From Solidesulfovibrio alcoholivorans DSM 5433 (lineage in GTDB: Bacteria > Desulfobacterota > Desulfovibrionia > Desulfovibrionales > Desulfovibrionaceae): a stretch of DNA of 64,000 bases. Positions within the stretch are counted from its first letter, which is position 1. The number at the start of each line of letters is the position of its first letter. The stretch spans positions 124,001 to 188,000 of the forward strand of contig NZ_JNJA01000002.1 in the NCBI RefSeq assembly GCF_000702665.1, read 5' to 3'. Below are positions 31,929-40,346 of this stretch, one piece after another. The notes beneath the pieces were generated by a model. The model was not told the DNA's origin. It saw only the letters and a list, made by a program, of their open reading frames with translations, and did not search any database. A program made the position numbers and the translations under genes.

Positions 31929-34928
31929 ATGAGCCAGGATTTCATGGATCCGGAACTTTTCGCCGATTTCATCGTGGAGGCCAGGGAGCATCTCGAAACC
32001 ATCGAGCCCAACCTCCTCGAGCTGGAGCGCAACCCGGGAAACTTGAGCCTCCTCAACGACATTTTCCGGCCCATGCACTCCCTCAAGGGAGCCTCGGGAT
32101 TCCTCGGCTTAAACGCCATCAACGGCCTGGCCCACAAGGCGGAAAACATCCTCGACGAGCTGCGCAAGGGCAACATCCCCGTCAACCCCGAGATCATGGA
32201 CGTGATCCTCGCGGCCACGGACCTCCTGCGCACCATGATCGAGAACCTCGAGCAGACCGGCGGCGAGGGCGAGGTGGACACCGCCCCGGTCATCGCCCGC
32301 ATCGCCGCCCAGCTCGAAGGCAGCGGGCCAGCCACCCCGGCCGCGCCGCCGGTCACCGGAGCCGGGGATTTCCCGGCCGAGGACACGCTGCCGCCGCCCG
32401 ATCCCGCGCCCGTGGCCGCGCCCGAACCGGAACCCGAACCCGCGCCCGCCGCCGCAGCGCCCACCCATTCCCAGGCCGCGGCCAAGATCGCCCGGATTTT
32501 CGAGGAACTGCCGCCGTTTGCGCCCGAAGCCTACGCGCTGACCTCCATCGGCGAAGGCCATATGGCCGATTTTCTGGAAGAAGCCCGGGAAATCATCGAA
32601 CGCCTCAACGCCGCGCTGCTCGAACTCGAATCCGCGGGCGACGGCCGTTCGGAAAGCATCAACGACATCTTCCGCTATTTCCACAACCTCAAGGGCAACA
32701 GCGGCATCATCGGCCACAAGGAGCTCAACAGCCTCACCCACGAGGCCGAAACCCTGCTCAACCGCGTGCGCAAGGGCGAAATCACGGCCACACCGGCCAT
32801 GGTGGACCTGCTGCTCGCCGTCGTCGATCAGGTCGAAGCCCTGGTCAGCCACATCGAGCCGGCCACGAGCGTGGCCACGCCCCAGGACATCCGCCCCCTC
32901 GTCGCCCGCCTCAAGCAGGCGAGCGAAGACGGCGTGGTGGCCGAACCCGAGCCGGAATCGCACGCCGAGCCGGAACCGAAACCCGAACCCGAGCCGGAAC
33001 AGGAGCCCGAACCCGTCGCGGCATCGGAACCCGAGCCCGAGCCACAGCCCGCTCCCGAGCCCGAACCGAAATCCGCGCCGCAACCCGGACCTGCCGGCGA
33101 GGAGCCAAGACCCGGCACGGGCTACGACCCCGAAGACGTGGCCGTCTTCGAGTCCACCATCGACCAGCAGATCGTCTACATGAGCCAGGCCCTCGCCGGG
33201 CTGGCCGAGAATCCCGAATCCAAGGACATGGTGGACGGCCTCTACAGGGCCCTGGTCACCATCCAGAATTCCTCGGGCTACATGGGCTTGGCCGACCTCA
33301 AGGTCCAGGCCGAACGCACCGCCGGCATCGTGGACCAGGCCCGCAAACAGGGCATCTCCTTCGAACTGCTCGTGGACATGTTGCGCCAGGAATGCTCCAT
33401 CCTGACCGACATGCTCACCGCCGCCATGGCCACCCTGCGCTCGGGCAAGGCCGCCAAGGCCCCGGCCGCCGTCTCCCTGCCCGAAGCCCCCAAAGCGGTC
33501 GCCCCGGCCCCCGAACCCGCGCCCAAACCGGAACCGAAGCCCGCGTCCAAGCCCGAACCGGTACCCGCGCCCAAGCCGGAGCCCAAGCCGGAACCGAAGC
33601 CTGCGCCCAAACCCGCACCGGTGTCCAAGCCCGCACCGGCTCCCAAGCCCGCCCCCGCGCCCAAGCCCGAAGCCAAGCCCGCCGCAGAGCCCGCCGCCGA
33701 TGCCGGCAAGCCCAAGGTTTCGGCCACCATCCGCGTGGACCACGAAAAGCTCGACCACCTGATGAACCTGATCGGCGAGCTCATCATCAACCGCAACCGC
33801 TTCGCCATGCTCGCCCGGTCCCTGGAAGAGGGCAAAAACGACGTGGCCCATATCGGCCAGCAGCTCACCGAGACGACCTATTCGATGGCGCGCATCTCCG
33901 ACGACCTGCAAGACACCATCATGAAGGTGCGCATGGTCCCGGTCTCGACCGTTTTTTCCCGCTTTCCGCGCCTCGTGCGCGACCTCTCGCGCAAGTCCGG
34001 CAAGGAAGTGCACCTCATCACCGAAGGCGAGGAGACCGAACTCGACAAGTCCGTGGTCGAAGTCATCGGCGACCCGCTCGTGCACCTCATCCGCAACTCC
34101 GTGGACCACGGCATCGAAACCGAAGCCGAACGCGTGGCCGCTGGCAAGCCGCCCGTCGGACGCGTCTGGCTGCGCGCCTACCACCGCGGCAACTCCGTGG
34201 CCATCGAGATCGAGGACGACGGCAAGGGCATCGACCCGGTGAAAATGCGCGAAGTGGCCGTCAAGAAAAACCTCATGACCCCCGAAGAGGCCAAGGCCCT
34301 CGATGACCGCGACGCCATCGACATCATCTTCATGCCGGGATTTTCCTCCGCAGAAAAAATCACCGACATCTCCGGTCGCGGCGTCGGCATGGACGTCGTG
34401 CGTACCAACATCAAAAACCTCAAGGGCACGGTCAACGTGACCAGCGAAGTGGGCAAGGGCACCAAGTTCACCCTGGCCCTGCCGCTCACCCTCGCCATCA
34501 TCGACGCCCTCATGGTCGTGGTCGCCGGCCAGACCTACGCCCTGCCCCTCGACTCCGTCTCCGAAACCACGAAAATCGAACTGAAGCGCATGACCGAGGT
34601 CAACAAGCGTAAATGCGTCACCTTGCGCGGCGAAGTGCTCGGCATCGTGGAACTCGCCGAAGTCCTCGACCTGTCCATGGAACAGGGCGACCGCGACATC
34701 GTCCCCATCGTCATTCTCCAGGACAACGAACGCCGCCTCGGCCTTATCGTCGACCGGCTGCTCGAACGCCAGGAAATCGTCATCAAACCGCTCGGCACCT
34801 ATCTCTCGGAATTCGATATGCGCGGCATCTCCGGCGCGACCATCATGGGCGACGGTTCCGTCGTGCTCATCCTCGATCCGCACGAGATATACATGATGTC
34901 CACCCCCGGCGGCCGCTCCAAGGCGTAG
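31929..34928 (+). CDS. cheA: Chemotaxis histidine kinase CheA with three Hpt-type domains
   Basis: A 999-residue kinase, much longer than E. coli CheA (654). Hpt1 has the phospho-accepting H50 in MHSLKG. Hpt2 has H252 in YFHNLKG. A third Hpt-like bundle at about 400-490 matches the same helix, but its key residue is Val (V443 in [11 protein letters not shown]), so it cannot be phosphorylated. Long Glu/Pro (337-395) and Lys/Pro/Ala (about 510-600) linkers join them. The dimerisation helices, the ATPase ([27 protein letters not shown]) and the CheW-like P5 domain follow. No P2 CheY-binding domain is obvious. It is the last gene of the che run, and a palindromic repeat begins at its stop codon. 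Confidence 0.95.
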   Translation: MSQDFMDPELFADFIVEAREHLETIEPNLLELERNPGNLSLLNDIFRPMHSLKGASGFLGLNAINGLAHKAENILDELRKGNIPVNPEIMDVILAATDLLRTMIENLEQTGGEGEVDTAPVIARIAAQLEGSGPATPAAPPVTGAGDFPAEDTLPPPDPAPVAAPEPEPEPAPAAAAPTHSQAAAKIARIFEELPPFAPEAYALTSIGEGHMADFLEEAREIIERLNAALLELESAGDGRSESINDIFRYFHNLKGNSGIIGHKELNSLTHEAETLLNRVRKGEITATPAMVDLLLAVVDQVEALVSHIEPATSVATPQDIRPLVARLKQASEDGVVAEPEPESHAEPEPKPEPEPEQEPEPVAASEPEPEPQPAPEPEPKSAPQPGPAGEEPRPGTGYDPEDVAVFESTIDQQIVYMSQALAGLAENPESKDMVDGLYRALVTIQNSSGYMGLADLKVQAERTAGIVDQARKQGISFELLVDMLRQECSILTDMLTAAMATLRSGKAAKAPAAVSLPEAPKAVAPAPEPAPKPEPKPASKPEPVPAPKPEPKPEPKPAPKPAPVSKPAPAPKPAPAPKPEAKPAAEPAADAGKPKVSATIRVDHEKLDHLMNLIGELIINRNRFAMLARSLEEGKNDVAHIGQQLTETTYSMARISDDLQDTIMKVRMVPVSTVFSRFPRLVRDLSRKSGKEVHLITEGEETELDKSVVEVIGDPLVHLIRNSVDHGIETEAERVAAGKPPVGRVWLRAYHRGNSVAIEIEDDGKGIDPVKMREVAVKKNLMTPEEAKALDDRDAIDIIFMPGFSSAEKITDISGRGVGMDVVRTNIKNLKGTVNVTSEVGKGTKFTLALPLTLAIIDALMVVVAGQTYALPLDSVSETTKIELKRMTEVNKRKCVTLRGEVLGIVELAEVLDLSMEQGDRDIVPIVILQDNERRLGLIVDRLLERQEIVIKPLGTYLSEFDMRGISGATIMGDGSVVLILDPHEIYMMSTPGGRSKA

Positions 34929-35013
34929 CGGAGGGGAGAGCGGAGGAAGACGGGAAGATGCCTCCGGCGGCCAGGAGGGGGTGCCCCCCCCCGGCCGCCG
35001 GAGGCATCTTCCG
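34929..35013 (+). repeat. GC-rich palindromic 3'-end repeat, copy 3 (rearranged)
   Basis: Begins at the cheA stop with a purine tract, then a 20-bp perfect inverted repeat: 34953-34972 (GGAAGATGCCTCCGGCGGCC) with 34993-35012. The left half matches copies 1 and 2. The right half is an inverted second copy of ATGCCTCCGGCGGCC in place of the GGACCTCCTC segment, so this copy looks like a recombined form. Confidence 0.75.
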
Positions 35014-35110
35014 CTTTCGCTTGCGCCTCTTTTCCGACATCCTCCGTTCCCGCCTTTGCTCCGTAACCGCTTTTCATGTAGGGGGGAGGCATGAACAGGA
35101 GAGGAGTCCC

Positions 35111-36457
35111 GTGACGGAGCACGCCTGTAACGCCGCCGCGCGACCGAACGACCGCGTCGCTGCGCTGATGCGCTGTTTCGCCTTGTCGCGTCTGGTGACG
35201 GAGTCGCTGGAGCTTTCCGAGGTGCTCGAGCGCATCATGACCACCTCGCGCCAGGCCCTTTGCGCCGAGGCGGCGAGCCTGTTGCTGGTGGACGAGGCTC
35301 CGGGCCCGGGCCAGGGCGAGCTCATTTTCACCGTGGCCCAGGGGCCGGCCTGCGGCGACCTGCGCACGGGCTTCCGGCTTGCGCCGGGCGAGGGCGTGGC
35401 CGGCTGGGTGGCGCAGGAGGCCGAGCCCGTGCTGCTTGTCGACGTCTATACCGACCCGCGTTTCAATCCCGAGGTGGACCGGCTTACGGGGTATCGCACG
35501 CGGACCATGGCCTGCGTGCCGCTGCTCTATCGCGGCCGGGTCATCGGCGTGGCGCAGTGCATCAACAAGGAAGACGGCGGGGTGTTTACCGCCGACGACA
35601 TCGAGGTGTTTTCGCTTTTGGCCGCGCAGGCCGCCGTGGCCATCGTCAATGCGCGGCTGCACGGCGAAGCGCTCGCCAAGCAGCGCATGGACTTTGAAAT
35701 GGAGTTGGCGGCCGGGGTGCAACAGAGCCTGTTGCCGCGCGGCTTGCCGCCCGTGCCCGGGTTCGAGGTGGCCGGGTTGACGCTTCCCTGCGACGCCACG
35801 GGCGGGGATTATTATGATTTTTTGCACCCCGACGGCGCGCAGGGCGGGAAGACGCTGCTTGCGGCCGTGGGCGACGTGACCGGGCACGGCATCCAGGCGG
35901 CGCTGCTCATGACAACGGTGCGGGCTTTTTTGCGCGCGCGGCTTCTTGCCCCGGGCGAACCGGCGGCCATCGTCAGCGACGTCAACCGGCTGTTGACCGA
36001 GGACATGGGCGACAGCGGCCGGTTCATGACCCTTTTCCTGCTGGAGCTTGACGGCGCGCGCCGTACGATGCGTTATGTCCGGGCCGGGCACGACCCGGCC
36101 CTGCTGTACGACCCTGCGGTGGATAGGTTTACGGAACTGGCCGGCCGGGGGATTCCCCTTGGGATCGACGCCTGCTGGCGTTATGAAGCCCATGTTCTGC
36201 CGCGGCTGCCCGCCGGAGCGATTCTGGCGCTCGGCACCGACGGCATCTGGGAGGCCCGGGGGCCGGACGGCGGGATGTACGGCAAAGAGCGGCTCAAAAG
36301 CGCCGTTCGCGCCGCCGCCTCCCGCGACGCCGCCGGTATCGTCAGGGCCGTCCTGGACGATCTCGAGACATTTCTGGCCGGCGAGGCGCGTCATGACGAC
36401 GTGACCCTCGTCGTGGTCAAAGCGTCGGCGCTGGTCGGCGAAAAGGAGGATGCATGA
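35111..36457 (+). CDS. GAF-domain PP2C/SpoIIE-type serine phosphatase
   Basis: A 448-residue cytoplasmic phosphatase. The start is the GTG at 35111 with AGGAGAGGAG upstream. Residues about 20-195 form a GAF domain (RLVTESLELSEVLERIM, AGWVAQEAEPVLLVDV, FTADDIEVFSLLAAQAAVAI). A helix with QQSLLPRGLPPVPGFE leads into the SpoIIE domain, with metal-binding Asp in GGDYYDF, GDVTGHGI, AGHDPALL and GTDGIWEAR, HDDVTLVVV. Such RsbU-like enzymes dephosphorylate an anti-sigma-factor antagonist, usually in response to a ligand in the GAF domain; no STAS or RsbW-like gene is in the window. The next gene overlaps its stop (ATGA), so the two are coupled. Confidence 0.92.
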   Translation: MTEHACNAAARPNDRVAALMRCFALSRLVTESLELSEVLERIMTTSRQALCAEAASLLLVDEAPGPGQGELIFTVAQGPACGDLRTGFRLAPGEGVAGWVAQEAEPVLLVDVYTDPRFNPEVDRLTGYRTRTMACVPLLYRGRVIGVAQCINKEDGGVFTADDIEVFSLLAAQAAVAIVNARLHGEALAKQRMDFEMELAAGVQQSLLPRGLPPVPGFEVAGLTLPCDATGGDYYDFLHPDGAQGGKTLLAAVGDVTGHGIQAALLMTTVRAFLRARLLAPGEPAAIVSDVNRLLTEDMGDSGRFMTLFLLELDGARRTMRYVRAGHDPALLYDPAVDRFTELAGRGIPLGIDACWRYEAHVLPRLPAGAILALGTDGIWEARGPDGGMYGKERLKSAVRAAASRDAAGIVRAVLDDLETFLAGEARHDDVTLVVVKASALVGEKEDA

Positions 36458-37545
36458 CATACGGGAAGAAGCTGGCCCTGGCTTTGGCGCTCGGACTGGC
36501 CCTTGGCGGTTGCAGCAAGGAGGACCCCCAGTCCTTCGAGAAGGTCGATCACAACAAGGACGGCAAGGTCATTTTCGAGGAGCTCATCGTGGTCTTTCCG
36601 GACCTGACGGTGGAGGAGTTCCTGGCCGCCGACGCCGATCACAACGAATCCCTGGACGCCAAGGAATACCAGCGGCTGCGCGAAGCCCGGGCCGCCGGCA
36701 AGAAGCTCGACGCCAGTTCCGCGCCGCCCGCGTCCGCCGCCCCGGCCAAGGCCCCGGAAGCGGCCAAGCCCGCTGCGCCGGAAAAGGCCCCCGAGCCGGC
36801 AAAGGCTCCCGAACCCGCCGCCCCGGCCAAGGCCCCGGAGAATGCGCCCGCCGCCGCTGCGGCCGCGCCGCCTGCCGTCCCGGCTCCCGCCCAGGCCCCG
36901 GCTCCCGCACAAGCCCCGGCGACCGACCAGCCGGCCGAGGTCGTGGAAACCGTGGAAGTGGGCACCGTTTCGCCGCCGCCCGCCCAGGAGCCCGCCCAAC
37001 AGACCTACACCGTGGCCCGGGGTGACAGCCTGACGCGCATCGCCAAGAAGTTCGGCGTGTCCGCCAAGGACATCATGGCCGCCAACAACATGAAGAACGC
37101 CGACCACCTCGAAGCCGGCGCGGAGATCGTCATTCCCGGCAAGGCCGGGGCCGCTCCCGCGGCCGCAGCGGCCACACCGCCGGCCGTGGCGGACCTCGTG
37201 AAGGGCTTTTTCGAGAAAAGCGTTTCCGGCGACGTCAACGGCCTGCTCGACTATTACGGCGAACGCGTGGACTATTACAAGAAAGGAAAGAGCGGCAAGG
37301 ACATCGTGCGCCAGGACAAGGCGGACTATTTCCAGCGCTGGCCCGAACGCACCTATACGCCCAAGCCCGTGTCCGTGGAAAAAATGCCGAACGGCGACCT
37401 GCGCGTTACGGTGCCGACGACGTTTTCCGTCAAGAACGGTGGCAAGAGCGTTCGCGGGCAGGCGAAGTTCACGTTCCTGCTGCGTCCGGCCGGCACGGGT
37501 TACCGCATTGTCGGCGAGCAAAGTGTGGTGACGGAAAAGCAGTGA
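36454..37545 (+). CDS. EF-hand and LysM lipoprotein
   Basis: A 363-residue lipoprotein: signal peptide with lipobox LGGC (Cys about 23). Just after come two EF-hand-like calcium loops, DHNKDGKVIFEE and DADHNESLDAKE, then a Pro/Ala/Lys linker of about 100 residues, then one LysM module (YTVARGDSLTRIAKKFGVS ... IVIPG), and a C-terminal 120-residue domain (FFEKSVSGDVNGLLDYYGERVDYY ... YRIVGEQSVV) that looks like an NTF2/SnoaL-type fold. It would be a membrane-anchored, peptidoglycan-binding protein that may sense or be stabilised by calcium. Its start overlaps the phosphatase stop by four bases. Confidence 0.88.
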   Translation: MTYGKKLALALALGLALGGCSKEDPQSFEKVDHNKDGKVIFEELIVVFPDLTVEEFLAADADHNESLDAKEYQRLREARAAGKKLDASSAPPASAAPAKAPEAAKPAAPEKAPEPAKAPEPAAPAKAPENAPAAAAAAPPAVPAPAQAPAPAQAPATDQPAEVVETVEVGTVSPPPAQEPAQQTYTVARGDSLTRIAKKFGVSAKDIMAANNMKNADHLEAGAEIVIPGKAGAAPAAAAATPPAVADLVKGFFEKSVSGDVNGLLDYYGERVDYYKKGKSGKDIVRQDKADYFQRWPERTYTPKPVSVEKMPNGDLRVTVPTTFSVKNGGKSVRGQAKFTFLLRPAGTGYRIVGEQSVVTEKQ

Positions 37546-37631
37546 CCTGCATGAAGTGAGAGCGTATGCAGAAAGCCGGAAGGTGTCGCCTTTCGGCTTT
37601 TTTGCGTTCCAAGCGCTCGCGGAGAGAGACC

Positions 37632-38930
37632 GTGCTGCGAAAAGTCCAGGTCGCCGAACTTGCCGTCGGCATGTACGTGATGGACACGGGCCTGTCCTGG
37701 CTCGAATATCCCTACCTGTACAGCCGCGAAGGCGTGATCGAGAACGCCGGGACGTTGCGTGAGATCGTCGAGGCCGGATACGAGGAAGCCTTCGTCGACA
37801 CCGAGAAGGGGGCTTTCGGCTCGGCCCGGGCGGCGCTGGACAGCCGGCTGGCCGCGCCCCTGGGGGCTGCCGCGACCGCGTCCGGGGATGCGCCTGCGCC
37901 GCGCACGTCCGGGGCCCCGCCTGCGCCGCGCACGTCCGGGGCCCCGCCTGCGCCCGGGAAGTCCGGGGAGCAGATACCCCTGGCCCAGGGGCTGGCCGAA
38001 GCCAAGACCCTTTACCGGGACTGCCTGGCCATCGCCCGCGACGTGCTGCGCGAGGTGCGAAATGGCGGCGAGGTCAATGTCGCCGCTTCCGAAACCCTCA
38101 TCGACGACGTCATCACCAGCGCCGTGCACAACCGCGACGCCCTGGTGGCCCTGGCCAAGTTGCGCGTGCACGATGCCTACACCTTCACACACGGCGTCAA
38201 CGTGGCCGTGCTCGCCGTGGCTTTTGGCGCGGCGCTCGGCATCTCGCCGCAGGGGCTCAAGCAATTGGGCCTGGCCGGGCTTTTTCACGACCTGGGCAAG
38301 ACCGGCGTGCCCGACGCCATCCTCAACAAGCCCGGCCCGCTCTCGGCCCAGGAGTTCGAGCGCATCCGCGAACACCCGGCCCACGGCTGCCGCCTGCTGG
38401 CCGGGAGGGGGTTGCCGGAAGCGGTGCTGCGCGGCGTGGGCGAGCACCACGAGAAAGCGGACGGCTCGGGCTATCCGCGGGGGCTCGTGGGCGAGGACAT
38501 CCATCCCTTCGGCCGCGTCCTCGGCGTGGCCGACGTCTTCGACGCCCTGACCAGCCGCCGCTCCTACAAGGAAGCCATGCTGCCCACACGGGCGCTCGGC
38601 GTGCTCTACGGCATGCGCGGACGGGATTTCCCCGCGCAGTTGGTCGAACGCTTCATCAAGTTCCTGGGGCCGTACCCCGTGGGCAGCTTCGTGCGCCTGG
38701 CAAGCGGCGAATACGGCTTCGTGCGCCGGGGCAATCCCGGCCGGCCGCTTTTTCCCGAACTGCTCCTGGTTCTCGACGCCTCGGGGCGGCCGTGCTCCCA
38801 ACGGCCGCTCGACCTGGGGGGCTGGCAGGAGGGCGGGCCCTCCATCGCCCAGGCCCTGGACCCGGAAGCCTTCGGCCTGGACCCGCTGGACTTTCTTTCG
38901 CAGCCCGGTCCCGAAGACGCTTCGCGCTGA
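37632..38930 (+). CDS. HD-GYP domain protein (probable cyclic-di-GMP phosphodiesterase)
   Basis: A 432-residue protein. The start is the GTG at 37632 with GGAGAGAG upstream, giving VLRKVQVAELAVGMYV, the start of the DUF3391 domain that commonly precedes HD-GYP. A Pro/Ala linker (about 87-112) coded by an imperfect tandem 27-base repeat follows. The HD-GYP domain has LFHDLGKTGVPD, LNKPGPLSAQEFERIREHP, GVGEHHEKADGSGYPRGL and VADVFDALTSRRSYKEA, i.e. the HD pair and an intact GYP, so it should hydrolyse c-di-GMP, lowering the signal that favours sessile life. It lies just downstream of the che/phosphatase run on the same strand. Confidence 0.93.
   Translation: MLRKVQVAELAVGMYVMDTGLSWLEYPYLYSREGVIENAGTLREIVEAGYEEAFVDTEKGAFGSARAALDSRLAAPLGAAATASGDAPAPRTSGAPPAPRTSGAPPAPGKSGEQIPLAQGLAEAKTLYRDCLAIARDVLREVRNGGEVNVAASETLIDDVITSAVHNRDALVALAKLRVHDAYTFTHGVNVAVLAVAFGAALGISPQGLKQLGLAGLFHDLGKTGVPDAILNKPGPLSAQEFERIREHPAHGCRLLAGRGLPEAVLRGVGEHHEKADGSGYPRGLVGEDIHPFGRVLGVADVFDALTSRRSYKEAMLPTRALGVLYGMRGRDFPAQLVERFIKFLGPYPVGSFVRLASGEYGFVRRGNPGRPLFPELLLVLDASGRPCSQRPLDLGGWQEGGPSIAQALDPEAFGLDPLDFLSQPGPEDASR
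37896..37949 (+). repeat. 27-base tandem repeat in the HD-GYP linker
   Basis: GCGCCGCGCACGTCCGGGGC plus seven bases repeats exactly at 37896-37922 and 37923-37949, with a partial third unit after it. It encodes APRTSGAPP units. Each unit is nine codons, so slippage would change linker length without shifting the frame. Confidence 0.85.
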
Positions 38931-39040
38931 CGGGGTATCGGCCGTGAGAAGGCGGATGCCGCGCGACGCGACGCGGGGCAGGCGGCAGGTTTTTCCTGGA
39001 ATCATTCTTGCTATGTCCCTGGCGGCCACAGGAGGGCGTC

Positions 39041-39622
39041 ATGGACATCACCACAAGCTACGACAGCCTGAACCGGCAGCTCACCATCACCCAGGGCGCG
39101 ACCGCCGGCATCGCCGCGGGGTCGGCCTCCGGCAACACGACCACCAGCGACACGTCGAGTTCGAGCAAGGCCGACGCAGCCACCTGGTCGAGCATCGCCA
39201 AGGCCCTGTCCCAGAGCGATTCGGACTACATCAGCCCGATCCTTTCGCTCAAGAGCCAAAACGAAGCCCTGCAGCAGCAGCTGACCCAGACGCTCGCCAG
39301 CAAGTTCGAGGAACTCGGCATCGATACGAGTCAGGCCATCACCCTCAAGCTCGGCAGCGACGGCAAGGTGACGGTGGCCAACGACCACCCGGACAAGGAC
39401 GCCATCGAATCGCTTTTCGCCGACACCGACGTCCTCACCGAGGCCTTCACGTCCCTGGCCCAAAATAGCGCCTCGCTCCAGAACATGACCGCAAGCCAGG
39501 CCAATGCCCGCCTGCGCACGAACGGCTACGCCGCCTACCTCAATCAGCTCAACAGCGACGTCGATGCCTCCGATTTCACCATGAGCTTCCTCGGCGACGC
39601 CGTGGCCACTACCTTCGGCTGA
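39041..39622 (+). CDS. Ser/Thr/Asp-rich protein of unknown function
   Basis: A 193-residue protein starting at ATG 39041, preceded by AGGAGGG. It has no signal peptide. The N-terminal 50 residues are Thr/Ser/Gly-rich (GNTTTSDTSSSSK), then come helices with SLKSQNEALQQQLTQTLASKFEELG and a central GSDGKVTVANDHPDKDAIESLF motif. The composition is reminiscent of secreted or flagellar-associated proteins but I recognise no family. It stands alone between the HD-GYP gene and the convergent pgl gene. Confidence 0.7.
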   Translation: MDITTSYDSLNRQLTITQGATAGIAAGSASGNTTTSDTSSSSKADAATWSSIAKALSQSDSDYISPILSLKSQNEALQQQLTQTLASKFEELGIDTSQAITLKLGSDGKVTVANDHPDKDAIESLFADTDVLTEAFTSLAQNSASLQNMTASQANARLRTNGYAAYLNQLNSDVDASDFTMSFLGDAVATTFG

Positions 39623-39626
39623 TCCG

Positions 39627-40346
39627 TCAGCCCGTGGCGACAAGCCACGTCAGCGTGCCCTGCGGCCGCACCAGGGATGCCGGCACGTCCGGGTCCGTCG
39701 CGTCGGCCAGGGCCCTTTCCAGCGCTTTTTCCTTGCCCTTGGCCGCCGCCAGGAAAAGCACCCGGTGCGCCGCGTTTACAAGCGGCAGGGTGAAGGTCAG
39801 CCGCGGCACGTGGGGCTCGACCGCGGTCGGCGCGGGCACGGCCGCAACAAGCTTGCGCGTTTCGGCAAGCGCCGGGCTGCCCGGAAAAAGCGACGCCGTG
39901 TGCCCGTCCGGGCCCATGCCGAGCAGGATCAGATCGAATCGGGGGATTTCCCCCGGCTCCGCGCCGAGGGCCTCGCGGATTTCCGCCTCGTAGGTCTCGG
40001 CGGCAAGCTCCGCAGGCCGGATCTCCACGGGCATGGGCCGGATGTTGCCCACGGGAACGGGCGTTGGCGTGAAGAGGATGGGAGCCACCGTGCCGAAGGT
40101 GTTGCGCCGGTCCGCCACGGGCACGAGCCGTTCGTCGCCGAAGAAGAACAGCGTGGCTTCAAACGGCGCGCCGTAGCCTTCCCGCGCCATGGCGGCGTAG
40201 AGCGTAAGCGGCGAGGAGCCGCCGGAAAGCGCCACGGCGAAACGGCCGCGCTGCGCCATGGCCTCGCGCGCGGCCACGCGCACGACGTCGAGCGCCGCGG
40301 CGGTCAGGGCGTCCATGCCGGCGAAGCGGCGGATGTCCCGGTTCAT
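39627..40346 (-). CDS. pgl: 6-phosphogluconolactonase
   Basis: A 239-residue enzyme that hydrolyses 6-phosphoglucono-lactone, step two of the oxidative pentose phosphate pathway. Family motifs are FAVALSGGSSPLTLYAAM, FFFGDERLVP and LLGMGPDGHTASLFPG. The start ATG at 40346 overlaps the zwf stop, so the gene is translated with it. It is the last gene of a minus-strand gnd-zwf-pgl run. Confidence 0.95.
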   Translation of the reverse strand: MNRDIRRFAGMDALTAAALDVVRVAAREAMAQRGRFAVALSGGSSPLTLYAAMAREGYGAPFEATLFFFGDERLVPVADRRNTFGTVAPILFTPTPVPVGNIRPMPVEIRPAELAAETYEAEIREALGAEPGEIPRFDLILLGMGPDGHTASLFPGSPALAETRKLVAAVPAPTAVEPHVPRLTFTLPLVNAAHRVLFLAAAKGKEKALERALADATDPDVPASLVRPQGTLTWLVATG

